Of a DNA stretch of 64,000 nt, positions 44,224 to 55,185 are shown one piece after another. The translations under genes and the position numbers were made by a program. Where the stretch lies: assembly GCF_001571365.1 (NCBI RefSeq), contig NZ_BCTQ01000026.1:1-64000 (forward strand), in the 5' to 3' direction. Each line of letters begins with the position of its first letter. The stretch's first letter is position 1. A model generated the notes under the pieces. The model made no database searches, was not told the origin of the DNA, and worked only from the letters and a program-made list of their open reading frames with translations. This DNA comes from Achromobacter denitrificans NBRC 15125. Lineage in GTDB: Bacteria; Pseudomonadota; Gammaproteobacteria; Burkholderiales; Burkholderiaceae_B.

Positions 44224-46086
44224 TCAACGCTTCTGCTTCAACTGCGACAGATCCCGGACTGCGCCGCGATCGGCCGACGTGGCCAGCGCCGCGTAGGCCT
44301 GCAAGGCCTGCGACACCACGCGCTCGCGGCCCACGGGTTCCCAGCCGTCGGCCCGCGCATCCATCGCCGCGCGGCGGCGCGCCAGTTCCTCGTCGGACAC
44401 GGCCAGATGCATTTTGCGGTTCGGGATGTCGATCTCGATCACATCGCCCTCTTCCACCAGGCCGATCGTGCCGCCTTCCGCCGCTTCCGGCGACGCGTGG
44501 CCGATCACCAGGCCCGACGAGCCGCCCGAGAAGCGGCCGTCGGTGAACAGCGCGCAGCTCTTTCCCAGGCCCTTGGACTTCAGGTAGGACGTGGGATACA
44601 GCATTTCCTGCATGCCGGGACCGCCCTTCGGGCCTTCGTAGCGGATCACCACCACGTCGCCCGGAACGATCTGGTCGCCCAGGATGCCTTCCACGGCGGC
44701 GTCCTGGCTTTCGAAGACGCGCGCGCGGCCGGTGAAGACCCATTGCGACTCGTCCACGCCGGCCGTCTTCACGATGCAGCCCTTTTCAGCCAGGTTGCCG
44801 TACAGCACGGCCAGGCCGCCATCCTTGGAATAGGCGTTTTCCTTGCTGCGGATGCAGCCCGTCTTGCGGTCGGTGTCCAGCGTCAGGAAGGTGGCATCCT
44901 GGCTGAAGGCCACCGTGGTCGGGATGCCGCCGGGGGCCGCGCGGTAGAACTTCTGCGCCTCCTCGCCCGCATCGCCGGCCACGTCCCACTTGCGGATGGC
45001 GTCGCCCAGCGTGCCGCTGTGCACGTTGCCGCAGGACAGGTCCAGCAGGTCGGCGCGCGCCAGTTCACCCAGGATGCCCAGGATGCCGCCTGCGCGGTGC
45101 ACGTCTTCGATGTGGTACTTGTCGGTGGCGGGCGCGGCCTTGCACAGGCACGGCACCTTGCGCGAAATGCGGTCGATGTCGGCCATGGTGAAGTCCACGC
45201 CGGCTTCCTGCGCCGCGGCCAGCAGGTGCAGCACGGTGTTGGTGGAGCCGCCCATGGCCACGTCCAGCGCCATGGCGTTCTGGAACGCGCTCTTGGTGGC
45301 GATGCTGCGCGGCAGGACCGACTCGTCGTCTTCCTGGTAGTAGCGGCGGCACAGGTCCACGACCAGGCGGCCGGCCTGCTCGAACAAACCCTTGCGCCAG
45401 GCGTGCGTGGCCACGATGGTGCCGTTGCCCGGCAGCGCCAGGCCGATGGCTTCGGTCAGGCAGTTCATCGAGTTGGCCGTGAACATGCCGGAACAGGAGC
45501 CGCAGGTGGGGCAGGCGCTGCGCTCGACCTCGGCCACGTCGGCATCCGACACGTTGGGGTCGGCGGCCTTGATCATGGCGTCGATCAGGTCGATCTTGGC
45601 GATCACCTTGCCGTCGGTGGGCGACTTCACCTTGCCGGCTTCCATCGGGCCGCCGGAAACGAAAACGACCGGGATGTTCAGGCGCATCGCGGCCATCAGC
45701 ATCCCCGGGGTGATCTTGTCGCAGTTCGAGATGCAGACCATGGCGTCGGCGCAGTGCGCGTTGACCATGTACTCCACCGAATCGGCGATCAGCTCGCGCG
45801 AGGGCAGCGAATACAGCATGCCGCCGTGCCCCATGGCGATGCCGTCGTCCACGGCGATGGTGTTGAATTCCTTGGCGACGCCGCCCGCGGCTTCGATTTC
45901 GCGGGCGACCAGGGCGCCCAGGTCGCGCAGGTGCACGTGGCCCGGCACGAATTGCGTGAACGAGTTCACTACCGCGATGATCGGCTTGCCGAAATCGCCG
46001 TCCTTCATGCCGGTGGCGCGCCACAGGGCGCGGGCGCCGGCCATGTTGCGGCCGTGGGTCGAGGTGCGGGAACGGTAGTGCGGCAT
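44224..46086 (-). CDS. ilvD: Dihydroxy-acid dehydratase
   Basis: A 620-residue IlvD. Fe-S cysteines are seen in [13 protein letters not shown] and [21 protein letters not shown], with [14 protein letters not shown] and [20 protein letters not shown] further on. It dehydrates 2,3-dihydroxy-3-methyl-butanoate/pentanoate in valine and isoleucine synthesis. I chose the ATG at 46084-46086 ([26 protein letters not shown]), the classic family start; earlier codons are unrelated. It stands alone between terminator and the AraC gene. Confidence 0.96.
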   Translation of the reverse strand: MPHYRSRTSTHGRNMAGARALWRATGMKDGDFGKPIIAVVNSFTQFVPGHVHLRDLGALVAREIEAAGGVAKEFNTIAVDDGIAMGHGGMLYSLPSRELIADSVEYMVNAHCADAMVCISNCDKITPGMLMAAMRLNIPVVFVSGGPMEAGKVKSPTDGKVIAKIDLIDAMIKAADPNVSDADVAEVERSACPTCGSCSGMFTANSMNCLTEAIGLALPGNGTIVATHAWRKGLFEQAGRLVVDLCRRYYQEDDESVLPRSIATKSAFQNAMALDVAMGGSTNTVLHLLAAAQEAGVDFTMADIDRISRKVPCLCKAAPATDKYHIEDVHRAGGILGILGELARADLLDLSCGNVHSGTLGDAIRKWDVAGDAGEEAQKFYRAAPGGIPTTVAFSQDATFLTLDTDRKTGCIRSKENAYSKDGGLAVLYGNLAEKGCIVKTAGVDESQWVFTGRARVFESQDAAVEGILGDQIVPGDVVVIRYEGPKGGPGMQEMLYPTSYLKSKGLGKSCALFTDGRFSGGSSGLVIGHASPEAAEGGTIGLVEEGDVIEIDIPNRKMHLAVSDEELARRRAAMDARADGWEPVGRERVVSQALQAYAALATSADRGAVRDLSQLKQKR

Positions 46087-46192
46087 GATTTGTCTCAGGC
46101 TGGTTCTGTTAGCGTGGGCGGCGAAACGGTAAATAATACGCTGGATCCACGCCCCGCCGCTCGGCGGCCGCCGCCAGGCCCCTTCGCGGCCA

Positions 46193-47020
46193 TCAGGCGG
46201 ACGCCATGCCGCGGGCCGCAAACGCGCTGGGCGGCTCGCCCACCGCCTTGCGGAACATGGCCGCGAACGCGCTGGGGCTTTCATAGCCCAGGTCCAGCGC
46301 CACCTCCAGCACGCGCTCGCCGCGCGCCAGCCGCTCCATGGCCGCCAGCAGGCGCGCCTGCTGGCGCCAGCGTCCGAACGTCATGCCCGTATGCCGCAGG
46401 AACAGGCGATGCACGGTCTTGGGGTCCACGCCCAGCTCGCGCGCCCAATCCGCCGCGCCGTCCTGGCGTTCCGGGTGGCGCACGATGGCGCGGCAGATGC
46501 GCGCCAGACGCGGCTCGGCGGGCTGCGGCAGGTGCAAGGGCAGAACGGGTTCCTGACGCAATTCGTCCAGCAGCAGCATCATCAGGCGGCCATCGCGCGT
46601 GTCGGGCGCCCAGTCCAGCGGCACCTCGGCCGCCGCCACCATCAATTCCCGCAGCAATGGCGAGATGGACAGCACGCAGCACTCCGCGGGCAGGTGCGCG
46701 GCCGCTCCCGGTTCAACGAACACGGTGCGCATGCGCGGTTCGCCGCTCATGCGGATGCCGTGCGGCATCCAGGCCGGCACCCAGACGCCGCGCGTGGGCG
46801 GCACCACCCAGATCCCGGCGGGCGTATCCACCACCATGACGCCCGAGATCGCGTAGACCAGCTGGGCGCGCCGGTGCCGGTGCCGCCGGATGCGGTGGCC
46901 GTCTTCATAGTCCACGGCCAGCCCGGCCACGGGGCGTTTCGAGGATTCGTAGGGAAAAAGGTCCAGGTCCGCGGGCTTGCGGGGGCTGGACGCGGATGCG
47001 GCGGATGCGGGCTTGTCCAT
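46193..47020 (-). CDS. AraC-family regulator with N-terminal cupin
   Basis: A 275-residue regulator. The N-terminal part (about 25-150) has a cupin beta-barrel ([41 protein letters not shown]), and the C-terminal 100 residues hold two helix-turn-helix units ([54 protein letters not shown]). It is divergent from leuA-like gene across a 325-bp region. Its target is unknown; it lies 106 bp upstream of ilvD on the same strand. Confidence 0.92.
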   Translation of the reverse strand: MDKPASAASASSPRKPADLDLFPYESSKRPVAGLAVDYEDGHRIRRHRHRRAQLVYAISGVMVVDTPAGIWVVPPTRGVWVPAWMPHGIRMSGEPRMRTVFVEPGAAAHLPAECCVLSISPLLRELMVAAAEVPLDWAPDTRDGRLMMLLLDELRQEPVLPLHLPQPAEPRLARICRAIVRHPERQDGAADWARELGVDPKTVHRLFLRHTGMTFGRWRQQARLLAAMERLARGERVLEVALDLGYESPSAFAAMFRKAVGEPPSAFAARGMASA

Positions 47021-47345
47021 TTTGCGACGATTGTGGTCCGAATGGCGTTAGACGGTCTTTCCCAGTGTACCTATCATCCTCGCATCCCCTGCCGCATTTC
47101 CCCACGCCCGACACGCCCATGCCCCGCTCGTCCGCCTCCGCCGACTTCCACGCCGCCCTGGCGCCGGCGGGCTGCGCGCGGGCGCTGCGACTAGCGCGCG
47201 GTTGCCGGGCCTTGCGCTCCGTGGCCGCCCGACAGCCCTGGGCCCCTGACGGGTCCTGACGCCACCTCCCCCTGACCTGGCCGCCCCGCCCCCTTGCGTA
47301 CGCGGGCGGCCGACACGCGCCGCGCCCCCGCGGCCGGAGGTTTCC
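47021..47345. promoter_or_regulatory. Long divergent region AraC-leuA with possible attenuator
   Basis: A 325-bp region. It holds a short open frame 47119-47259 (46 residues, C-terminal [12 protein letters not shown]) with a rare CTA leucine codon, and 20 bp later an inverted repeat GGCCGCCCCGC (47279-47289)/GCGGGCGGCC (47302-47311). A leucine leader-peptide attenuator is possible, but there is no T run. Confidence 0.4.
47119..47259 (+). CDS. Short open frame, candidate leu leader peptide
   Basis: A 46-residue frame from ATG 47119 with no recognised family. The second half is rich in Arg, Ala and Leu and uses one CTA, rare in a G+C-rich genome. Position 87 bp before the leuA-like start suits a leader peptide. 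The evidence is weak: leucine codons are not clustered as in classical leuL. Confidence 0.25.
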   Translation: MPRSSASADFHAALAPAGCARALRLARGCRALRSVAARQPWAPDGS

Positions 47346-48410
47346 ATGCTCGACCAGCCCCAACACAAATACCGCCCCACCCTTCCCTTCACCCGCGACT
47401 ACGGCGCGCGCACCTGGCCGTCGCGCCGGCCGACGGCGCCGCCGATCTGGATGAGCACCGACATGCGCGACGGCAACCAGGCCCTGATCGAGCCCATGGA
47501 CGCGGCTCGCAAGCTGCGCTGCTTCGAACAACTGGTGGCCGTGGGGCTGAAGGAAATCGAAGTGGCCTTCCCCTCGGCCTCGGACACGGACTTCAACTTC
47601 GTGCGCAAGCTGATCGAGGAACACCGCATTCCCAAGGACGTGACCATCGAAGTGCTGACCCAGTCGCGTCCGGACCTCATCGAACGCACCTTCGAATCGC
47701 TGCGCGGCGTTCCCCGCGCCATCGTGCACCTGTACGCCCCCATCGCTCCGCAATGGCGCCGCATCGTGTTCGGCATGAGCAAGGCCGAAATCAAGGAGAT
47801 CGCGCTGGCCGGCACGCGCCAGATCCGGGCGCTGGCGGATGCGCGCCCCGAGACGCAATGGATCTACGAATACTCCCCCGAGACCTTCAGCCTGGCCGAG
47901 CTGGAATTCTCGCTGGAGATGTGCGATGCGGTCAGCGCCGCCTGGGGCCCGACGCCCGAAAACAAGATGATCGTCAACCTGCCGTCCACCGTGGAATGCA
48001 CCCCGGCCAACGTCTACGCGGACCAGATCGAATGGATGCACCGCCACCTGGCGCGCCGCGACAGCATCGTCCTGAGCGTGCATCCGCACAATGACCGCGG
48101 CACGGCCGTAGCCTCGGCGGAGCTGGCGGTGCTGGCTGGCGCCGACCGCGTGGAGGGCTGCCTGTTCGGCAACGGCGAGCGCACCGGCAATGTGGACCTG
48201 GTGACGCTGGCCATGAACCTGGACCTGCACGGCATCCGCAGCGGCCTGGATTTTTCGGACATGGCGGCCGTGCGCGCCTGCATCGAGGCCTGCAACCAAC
48301 TGCCGGTGGACGTGTTCCACCCTTATGCGTTCACCCACGCAACGCCAGCAGCGCCTCCTGCAGATGCCGCAGGCCCCGGCTCAACGGCTTATCCCGGCGC
48401 AGCACGATAG
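47346..48410 (+). pseudogene. leuA: 2-isopropylmalate synthase, 3'-truncated
   Basis: The first about 325 residues are a good LeuA TIM barrel: [15 protein letters not shown] (metal Asp), [47 protein letters not shown]. Full proteins of this type have about 560 residues. Homology stops at FHPY (about nt 48326), where HPYVGDLVFTAFSGSHQD is expected, and the frame then reads antisense into the LysR gene until 48410. The acyl-lid subdomains and regulatory domain are missing, so activity is doubtful. No C-terminal piece was seen elsewhere in the window. Confidence 0.8.
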
Positions 48411-49221
48411 CCAGGCTGCGCGACAGGCGCGGCGCCAGCGGCCGGACCGCCAGCGCCGGGCGCGCGCCTGCGCCCGATACCGACAACCTGGGCAGCACCG
48501 CGCAGCCCAGGCCGGCGCCAACGATTTCCTTCATGGCTTCGGTGCTGCCCAGCTCCATGACGGGCTTGGCGGCCACGCCCGCGGCCTCGAACCAGTCGTC
48601 CACCAGCCGCCGGGTGCGGGCGCCGGGTTCGAACAGCACCAGCGGCAGCCGCGCCAACGCCTGCGGCGTGGCGGCGGCCGGAATGGACGCGGGATCCCGG
48701 GCCGGGAAGATCGCCACGAATTCGTCTTCCAGCACCGGCGTCACCTCGAACATGCGGCCCGGCGCCGGCAGCGTGACCAGCCCGATGTCCAGCGTGTTGT
48801 TCTCCAGCCCGCGCAGCATGTCCGACGTATTGCCGGTGCTGGCGACGATGTCCAGCGCCGGGAAGCGGCGCCGCAGGTCGGCCAGCAGCGGCGGCAGCAG
48901 ATAGGTGCAGGCAGTGGCGCCGGTGCCCAGCCGGATGCGGCCGGATACCTGGGAGGCGTGCGCCGTCATGGCGAGTTCGGCCTGGGCCAGCGCGGCGTCG
49001 ATGACGCGGACGTGCGCCAGCAGTTCCAGCCCGGCCGCGGTGGGGCCGGCGCGGCGGCCGACCCGTTCCACCAGCTTCAGCCCGAAGCGCCGTTCCAGCT
49101 GGCGGATCTGCAGGCTGACGGCGGGTTGCGTCACGCCGCTGCGTTCCGCGGCGGCGGAAAAACTGCCCAGTTCGGCCACCAGCGCAAAGGTGCGCAACTG
49201 ATCCAGATTGAGACCCCGCAT
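48331..49221 (-). CDS. LysR-family transcriptional regulator
   Basis: A 296-residue LysR: helix-turn-helix [56 protein letters not shown] (about 6-62) and effector domain of the CysB/CbbR kind. The stop TGA (48331-48333) is at the point where leuA homology ends. It is divergent from the acetyltransferase gene, with 104 bp between. The region in front (A+T-rich AAAGTTTTACTTATGAAAATCATAATAAA) is likely its own promoter. Confidence 0.9.
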   Translation of the reverse strand: MRGLNLDQLRTFALVAELGSFSAAAERSGVTQPAVSLQIRQLERRFGLKLVERVGRRAGPTAAGLELLAHVRVIDAALAQAELAMTAHASQVSGRIRLGTGATACTYLLPPLLADLRRRFPALDIVASTGNTSDMLRGLENNTLDIGLVTLPAPGRMFEVTPVLEDEFVAIFPARDPASIPAAATPQALARLPLVLFEPGARTRRLVDDWFEAAGVAAKPVMELGSTEAMKEIVGAGLGCAVLPRLSVSGAGARPALAVRPLAPRLSRSLAIVLRRDKPLSRGLRHLQEALLALRG

Positions 49222-49325
49222 TGCATCAACCCAAAGTTTTACTTATGAAAATCATAATAAACCAAAGCTTTATTAATACATGGGCTTGCGCGACACTGAG
49301 CACTCGTCTTTCGCCACGCCCTTCC

Positions 49326-49871
49326 ATGCCCTCCAACACCCCCTCCTTCCTCGTCCGCGACAGCGCGCCGGCCGACCTTCCCGCCATCAAGGCCATCTAT
49401 GCCCACCACGTGCAGCACGGCACGGCCTCCTTCGAGCTGGAGCCGCCCTCCATCGAGGAAATGCGCCAGCGCCGCGCCGCCGTGCTGGAGAAGGACATGC
49501 CCTACCTGGTGGCCGAGATCGACGGCGAGATCGTGGGCTACGCCTACGTCACCCCCTACCGTCCGCGCCCGGCCTACCGGCACACGGTGGAGGATTCTGT
49601 CTACGTGAAGACGGGCCGCTCCGGGCTGGGCATCGGCGGCAGGCTGCTGGCCGAGCTGATCGCCCGCTGCACCGCCGCCGGCTGGCGGCAGATGCTGGCC
49701 GTGGTCGGCGACAGCCGCAACGCGGCATCGCTGGCGCTGCACGCCAGCCAGGGATTCCATGCCGCGGGCACGCTGCGGTCCGTGGGGCACAAGCATGGCG
49801 AATGGCGCGACACGGTGCTGATGCAGCGCGCGCTGGGCGAAGGCGACACCACGCCCCCCGTCCGGCCGTGA
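49326..49871 (+). CDS. GNAT-family N-acetyltransferase (phosphinothricin acetyltransferase-like)
   Basis: A 181-residue GNAT enzyme with IKAIYAHHVQHGTASFE near residue 20 and the acetyl-CoA site VYVKTGRSGLGIGGRLLAELI near residue 95, the layout of the Pat/MddA group which acetylates phosphinothricin or methionine derivatives. The ATG at 49326 is chosen for the family start. It overlaps the MFS gene by 4 bp (GTGA). Confidence 0.9.
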   Translation: MPSNTPSFLVRDSAPADLPAIKAIYAHHVQHGTASFELEPPSIEEMRQRRAAVLEKDMPYLVAEIDGEIVGYAYVTPYRPRPAYRHTVEDSVYVKTGRSGLGIGGRLLAELIARCTAAGWRQMLAVVGDSRNAASLALHASQGFHAAGTLRSVGHKHGEWRDTVLMQRALGEGDTTPPVRP

Positions 49872-51058
49872 TTCCGCCCCGCGCCATCGTCTGCCTGGGC
49901 CTGACCCAACTGGTCGGCTGGGGCGTGACCTTCTACCTGATCGGCGCCCTGGGACCGGCCATGGCGGCCGACCTGGGCTGGAACGCCGCCACCGTGTACG
50001 GCGGCTTCTCGGCCGCCATCGTGGTGATGGCCATGGTGTCGCCCCTGGCCGGCCTGGCGGTGGACCGATGGGGCGGGCACCGCGTGATGCCCGCCGGCGC
50101 CGTGGTGGCCGCGCTGGGCTGCGCGCTCCTGGCGGCCGCGCACGGCCTGGCCCTCTACTACCTGGCCTGGATCGCGCTGGGGATTGGCATGCGGCTATGC
50201 CTGTACGACGCGGCGTTCGCTTCCCTGGCGCGCGCGGCCGGCCCCACCGCGCGCCGGCCCATGTCCCAGATCACGCTGTTCGGCGGCCTGGCATCCACCG
50301 TGATGTGGCCGGTCGGCCATGCGCTGGCGGGCTGGCTGGGTTGGCGCGGCGCGGTGCTGGCCTACGGCGCCCTGGCGCTGTCCACGTTGCCGCTGTACCT
50401 GGCGCTGCCGCGCGAGCGCTACGCCGCCCCGGCCGGCGCCAAGGACAAGGCCGCCACGGGCCTGGCCCGCAGCCTGGGCGAGCGCCGCCTGGCGGGCGCG
50501 CTGTATGCCCTGATCGCCATGCTGACCAACTTCCTCGCGGCCGGCAACGCGGCGCATCTGATCTCGCTGCTTTCCGGCCTGGGGCTGGCCGCGGCGGCGG
50601 CCGTCAGCGTCGCCGCGCTGTGGGGCGTGGGCCAGTTCGCGGCGCGCCTGGCCGACGTGGCGCTGGGCTCGCGCCTGCACCCCCTCACTCTGACACTGGC
50701 GGTGGGAACGGTGCTGCCCCTGTGCTTCCTGCTGGCGCTGCTGTCCGGGGGCAATCTCTACGCCACCGCGGCCTATGCCCTGCTGTACGGGGCGTGCAAC
50801 GGCCTGCTCACCATCACGCGCGGCACCTTGCCGCTGGCGCTCTTCGACTTCCGCAGCTACGGCACGCTGGTCGGCGCGCTGCTGATTCCCAGCTTCCTGC
50901 TGACGGCCACCGCGCCGGTGGCCTACGCCTATCTGGTGGAGAGCCACGGCGCGCGCGGCGCGATGGCGGTGTCGGTGGGCCTGGCGGCGGCCATCTGCGC
51001 GGCCGCGCTGGCGCTGCGCTGGACATTCATCGGGCGGGTGCGCGCGGCCTCCGCCTGA
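49868..51058 (+). CDS. MFS transporter
   Basis: A 396-residue major-facilitator protein with about twelve hydrophobic helices and the loop 2-3 motif GLAVDRWGGHRVMPAG. The start is GTG at 49868, overlapping the acetyltransferase stop. Coupling of an acetyltransferase with an efflux-type carrier suggests a detoxification pair for an amino-acid-like compound; direction of transport is not shown. Confidence 0.88.
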   Translation: MIPPRAIVCLGLTQLVGWGVTFYLIGALGPAMAADLGWNAATVYGGFSAAIVVMAMVSPLAGLAVDRWGGHRVMPAGAVVAALGCALLAAAHGLALYYLAWIALGIGMRLCLYDAAFASLARAAGPTARRPMSQITLFGGLASTVMWPVGHALAGWLGWRGAVLAYGALALSTLPLYLALPRERYAAPAGAKDKAATGLARSLGERRLAGALYALIAMLTNFLAAGNAAHLISLLSGLGLAAAAAVSVAALWGVGQFAARLADVALGSRLHPLTLTLAVGTVLPLCFLLALLSGGNLYATAAYALLYGACNGLLTITRGTLPLALFDFRSYGTLVGALLIPSFLLTATAPVAYAYLVESHGARGAMAVSVGLAAAICAAALALRWTFIGRVRAASA

Positions 51059-51077
51059 CCCGCCGCCGCCCGGGCGC

Positions 51078-51797
51078 TCAACCTTCGGCGGCGGACGCGA
51101 CCACCCATTTTTCCCAGCCGATCTTGCGCAGCTTGCAGGCCGGACATTCGCCGCAGCCATACCCCCAGTCGTGCCGCGCGCCACGTTCGCCCAGGTAGCA
51201 AGTGTGGCTTTCCTCGACGATGGTCTCGACCAGGGCATCGCCCCCCAGTTGATACGCCAGCGCCCAGGTTTCGGACTTGTCGATCCACATCAGCGGCGTC
51301 TCGATTGTGACCCGGGCGCCCAGGCCCAGGCCGAGCGCCACCTGCTGCGCCTTGATGGTGTCGTCGCGGCAGTCGGGATAGCCGGAAAAATCCGTTTCGC
51401 ACATGCCGCCCACCAGCACGTCCAGCTGGCGGCGGTAGCCCAGGGCGGCGGCCAGGGTCAGGAACAGCAGGTTGCGGCCGGGCACGAAGGTGTTGGGCAG
51501 GCCGTTGGCCTGCATCTCGATGGCGCGGTCGCTAGTCATCGCCGTGTCGCCCACCTGGCCCAGCACCTTCAGGTCCAGCAGGTGATCTTCGCCCAGGCGT
51601 GGCGCCCAGTCCGGGAAATTCGCGCGGATGTCGCGCAACACGTTCAGGCGCGCGGACAGCTCGATGTGATGGCGCTGCCCGTAATCGAACGCCACGGTTT
51701 CCACATGGGCATACCGGTCCAGGGCCCAGGCCAGGCAGGTGGTGGAATCCTGGCCGCCCGAAAACAGCACGAGCGCGCGACGTTGATGGTTTTGCAT
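51078..51797 (-). CDS. queC: 7-cyano-7-deazaguanine synthase
   Basis: A 239-residue QueC. PP-loop [18 protein letters not shown] (ATP pyrophosphatase) near residue 9, and the zinc-binding [12 protein letters not shown] near the C-terminus (with HTCYLG upstream). It converts 7-carboxy-7-deazaguanine to preQ0 for queuosine. The ATG at 51795-51797 is preferred; longer starts add an unrelated 40 residues. The gene is divergent from ppc and convergent with the MFS gene. Confidence 0.95.
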   Translation of the reverse strand: MQNHQRRALVLFSGGQDSTTCLAWALDRYAHVETVAFDYGQRHHIELSARLNVLRDIRANFPDWAPRLGEDHLLDLKVLGQVGDTAMTSDRAIEMQANGLPNTFVPGRNLLFLTLAAALGYRRQLDVLVGGMCETDFSGYPDCRDDTIKAQQVALGLGLGARVTIETPLMWIDKSETWALAYQLGGDALVETIVEESHTCYLGERGARHDWGYGCGECPACKLRKIGWEKWVVASAAEG

Positions 51798-51865
51798 AGA
51801 AGGGGGCTTTGGAAAAAATGAAGGGAAAAGGACTTCTTTTGGCGTAAACAGGCCCTTAGCGAACT

Positions 51866-51908
51866 TTAACGCAGCCCCGGCGCTTTCCCGTAAGGAAGGC
51901 TGCGTAAA
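51866..51908. other. Stem-loop in the queC-ppc intergenic region
   Basis: ACGCAGCC (51869-51876) and GGCTGCGT (51898-51905) pair around 21 bases, and flanking A/T bases extend it. It may be a transcription-factor site or a small RNA structure; no regulator was identified. Confidence 0.45.
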
Positions 51909-51991
51909 ATCGATCACGTTTCATTTCCGGTTTACCTGCAACGCCCCTTCCTCCACCCTTTGCCTCCAGCAGCCCGACGGATCCCCGCCAG

Positions 51992-54841
51992 ATGAATGCC
52001 ATGCGCCAGCAGTCCGATTCAGCAGAACCCTTGCGTCACGACATCCGGCTGTTAGGCCGATTACTGGGAACCGTCATCGAGGAGTGCGAAGGCAAGCGCG
52101 TCTTCGACACCATCGAAACCCTGCGCCGCACGGCCGTGAAGTTCCGCCGCGAAGGCAACGACGCCGACGGCAAACTGCTGGAGCAGCGCGTCAAGCGGCT
52201 GCAAGGCAGCGACCCGAACTCCGTCGCCCGCGCCTTCAGCTACTTCCTGCACCTCGCCAACATCGCCGAGGACCGCGACCAGAATCGCCGCCAGCGCGCC
52301 CGCGCCATCGCCGACGACGCTCCGGCGCGCGGCAGCCTGCGCGAAGCGGTGCAGGCGCTGGGCCGGCATGGCGTCGGCGTGGCGCGCATCCGCCGCCTGC
52401 TGGCCGACGCCTGCGTGATGCCCGTGCTGACGGCGCACCCCACCGAAGTGCAGCGCAAGAGCACGCTGGACGTGCACCGGGAAATCGCCGCCGGGCTGAC
52501 CCAGCGCGACGGCCCCCTCACCCCGGAAGAACTGGCCGACCTGGACGCCTCGCTGCTGGGCCGCGTGGCCACCCTGTGGCAGACCCGCATGCTGCGCTAC
52601 ACGCGGCTCACGGTCGCCGACGAAATCGAGAACGCGCTGTCGTACTACCGCAGCACCTTCCTGCAGGTCATCCCGCGCCTGTACGGGGACCTGTCCAAGC
52701 TGCTGAACCGCGAATCCGCCAAGCCCTTCGCCGCCCCGCCCCCGCCGCTGGAACCGTTCCTGCGCATGGGCAGCTGGATCGGCGGCGACCGCGACGGCAA
52801 CCCGAACGTGGACGCCGGCACGCTGGAACGCGCGTTGCTGCGCCAGGCCACGGTGCTGTTCGAGCACTATCTGCAGGAAGTGCACGCGCTGGGCGCGGAA
52901 CTGTCCGTCACCACCTTGCTGATCGCGGTGGACGCCGAGCTGCTGGCGCTGGCCGAGGCCAGCGGCGACGATTCCCCGCACCGCCGCGACGAACCCTATC
53001 GCCGCGCCCTGGTCGGCGTGTACGCCCGCCTCGCGGCCACCGCGCAGCGCCTCACCGGCCAGGACCTGGCCCGGCGCAGCACCGTCGCCGCCGCCCCTTA
53101 CGACACGCCGCAGGAATTCTCGGCCGATCTCGCCATCATCGCCGCGTCGCTGGCCGCGCACCATGGCTCGCCCATCGGCAAACTGCGCCTGGCCGGCCTG
53201 CAGCAGGCCGTGGAAGTCTTCGGCTTCCACCTCGCCACCGTCGACCTTCGCCAGAGCTCCGACGTGCACGAACGCGCCCTGGCCGAACTGTTCTCGCGCG
53301 CCGGCGTGCAGCATGAAGGCAAGCCGCTGGATTACCTGGCGCTGGACGAAGACCAGCGCGTGGCCTTGCTGCGGGCCGAACTATCGCAGGGGCGCCCCCT
53401 GGCCTCGCCCTGGATCGCCTACGACGAGGAAACCACGCGCGAACTGGCCGTGCTGCGCGCGGCCGCCGCCGGCCGGGCCCGCTACGGCAAGCAGGCCGTG
53501 CGCCAGACCATCGTGTCGCACACCGAAACGCTGAGCGACCTGCTGGAAGTCATGGTGCTGCAGAAGGAAGCCGGCCTGATCGCCCCCGCCGGCCAGGCCA
53601 TCCTGCCCGAGGACGGCCTGATGGTGGTGCCGCTGTTCGAGACCATACCCGACCTGCAGCGCGGCGCCAGCATCATGGCGGCCTGGCTCGACCTGCCCGA
53701 GGTCCGCCAGCGCGTGAAGCAGGCGCAGAACGGCGCGCAGGAAGTCATGCTGGGCTATTCCGACAGCAACAAGGACGGCGGCTTCCTGACCTCCAACTGG
53801 TCGCTCTACCAGGCCGAGCGCGCGCTGGTCGACGTGTTCTCCGCGCGCGGCGTGCGCCTGCGCCTGTTCCACGGCCGCGGCGGCTCGGTGGGCCGCGGCG
53901 GAGGCTCCAGCTTCGACGCCATCCTGGCGCAGCCGCCGGGCACCGTGGCCGGCCAGATCCGCCTGACCGAGCAAGGCGAAGTCATCCAGAGCAAATACAA
54001 GGATGCGGAGGTCGGCCGCTGGCACCTGGAATTGCTGGTCGCCGCGACCCTGGAGTCCAGCCTGGCGCCGCGCGCCGAAGCCACCAGCGCCGAAGACGCG
54101 CACATGGCCCACCACGGCCCGGCCATGTCCTTCATGTCGGACACGGCGCAGCGCACCTACCGCGGCCTGGTATACGACACGCCCGGCTTCTCCGATTACT
54201 TCTTCGCCGCCACGCCGATCAGCGAAATCGCCGGCCTGAACATCGGTTCGCGCCCCGCCTCGCGCAAGAAGGGGCAGCGCATCGAAGACCTGCGCGCCAT
54301 CCCCTGGGGCTTTTCCTGGGCGCAATGCCGCCTGATGCTGACGGGCTGGTACGGCATGGGATCGGCCATCGAGGCCTATCTGGAAACCGGCGCCCCGGAC
54401 GCGCCGCGCTCGCGCCGCAGCCGCCTCGCGCAACTACGCGAAATGGCGCGCGACTGGCCGGCCTTCCGCACCCTGCTCTCCAACATGGAGATGGTGCTGG
54501 CCAAGTCCGACCTGGCGATCGCGGCGCGCTATGCGCAGCTGGTGCCGCAGCGCGGCCTGCGCGAGCGCATCTTCGGCGCCATCAGCGCCGAGCACGGCCG
54601 CACGCAAGCCATGCTCAAGCTGCTGACCCAGCGCGAGCTGCTGGCCGACAACCCCACCCTGCAAGCCTCGCTGCGCGAACGCTTCGCCTACATCGATCCG
54701 CTGAACTACCTGCAGATCGACCTGATCCGCCGCCACCGCGCCGCGCAGAAGCATCCCGAGGCCGAGATCGACAAGCGCGTGCAGCGCGCCATCCACCTGA
54801 CCATCAACGGCATCGCGGCGGGGTTGCGCAACTCGGGCTGA
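51992..54841 (+). CDS. ppc: Phosphoenolpyruvate carboxylase
   Basis: A 949-residue PEP carboxylase: catalytic His in [13 protein letters not shown] (about residue 146), [31 protein letters not shown] and [13 protein letters not shown]. It carboxylates PEP to oxaloacetate to refill the TCA cycle. Length and C-terminal RNSG-type end (here LRNSG) are normal. It is transcribed alone from a 194-bp region shared with queC. Confidence 0.97.
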   Translation: MNAMRQQSDSAEPLRHDIRLLGRLLGTVIEECEGKRVFDTIETLRRTAVKFRREGNDADGKLLEQRVKRLQGSDPNSVARAFSYFLHLANIAEDRDQNRRQRARAIADDAPARGSLREAVQALGRHGVGVARIRRLLADACVMPVLTAHPTEVQRKSTLDVHREIAAGLTQRDGPLTPEELADLDASLLGRVATLWQTRMLRYTRLTVADEIENALSYYRSTFLQVIPRLYGDLSKLLNRESAKPFAAPPPPLEPFLRMGSWIGGDRDGNPNVDAGTLERALLRQATVLFEHYLQEVHALGAELSVTTLLIAVDAELLALAEASGDDSPHRRDEPYRRALVGVYARLAATAQRLTGQDLARRSTVAAAPYDTPQEFSADLAIIAASLAAHHGSPIGKLRLAGLQQAVEVFGFHLATVDLRQSSDVHERALAELFSRAGVQHEGKPLDYLALDEDQRVALLRAELSQGRPLASPWIAYDEETTRELAVLRAAAAGRARYGKQAVRQTIVSHTETLSDLLEVMVLQKEAGLIAPAGQAILPEDGLMVVPLFETIPDLQRGASIMAAWLDLPEVRQRVKQAQNGAQEVMLGYSDSNKDGGFLTSNWSLYQAERALVDVFSARGVRLRLFHGRGGSVGRGGGSSFDAILAQPPGTVAGQIRLTEQGEVIQSKYKDAEVGRWHLELLVAATLESSLAPRAEATSAEDAHMAHHGPAMSFMSDTAQRTYRGLVYDTPGFSDYFFAATPISEIAGLNIGSRPASRKKGQRIEDLRAIPWGFSWAQCRLMLTGWYGMGSAIEAYLETGAPDAPRSRRSRLAQLREMARDWPAFRTLLSNMEMVLAKSDLAIAARYAQLVPQRGLRERIFGAISAEHGRTQAMLKLLTQRELLADNPTLQASLRERFAYIDPLNYLQIDLIRRHRAAQKHPEAEIDKRVQRAIHLTINGIAAGLRNSG

Positions 54842-55185
54842 GCCGTTGTATTGCGGGTGCCTTCCTGGCTCCCCGCGCCGGGCGACCGGCGCCGACGCCT
54901 GCCGCCGATGAGGCGGGGACGCCCCCCGGCGCGCGGCAGCGCCCGGGCCGACGCCCCCTGACGGCGTCCACCAGACGGACACCCAAAATTCGCCATTTGT
55001 CCGCCCCCCGCGACTTCTAGTACCATCTCTTCCAGAAATTCTATATCCGCACAAATGTTCGTATATAGAACAAAACGATTTTTCTGGCCTGGCGCACAGG
55101 AAGGCACACCGGAAGAGACAGAAAGCATCCTGGTTCCGCACGTGCCCGCCCGCAAGCCCGGCATGTCAGCACCGAGCGAACCATC
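54842..55185. promoter_or_regulatory. Intergenic region upstream of the 3-hydroxyacyl-CoA dehydrogenase
   Basis: A 344-bp gap: G+C-rich first half with short stems (likely transcription end for ppc), then an A+T-rich part from about 55000 with a dyad TTCTATAT (55039)/ATATAGAA (55063) and the IclR-type site listed separately. No gene was seen. Confidence 0.5.
55057..55071. promoter_or_regulatory. IclR-type operator GTTC-N7-GAAC
   Basis: The 15-mer GTTCGTATATAGAAC is a dyad of the type bound by PcaR/PobR-like IclR proteins. A second site of the same form is at 59494-59508, before pcaI. It is part of a larger dyad with TTCTATAT at 55039. Confidence 0.55.

Noticed and set aside
43924-46839. A 971-codon plus-strand open frame antisense to ilvD and AraC
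   Set aside because: IlvD is certain on the minus strand and the antisense product is low complexity.
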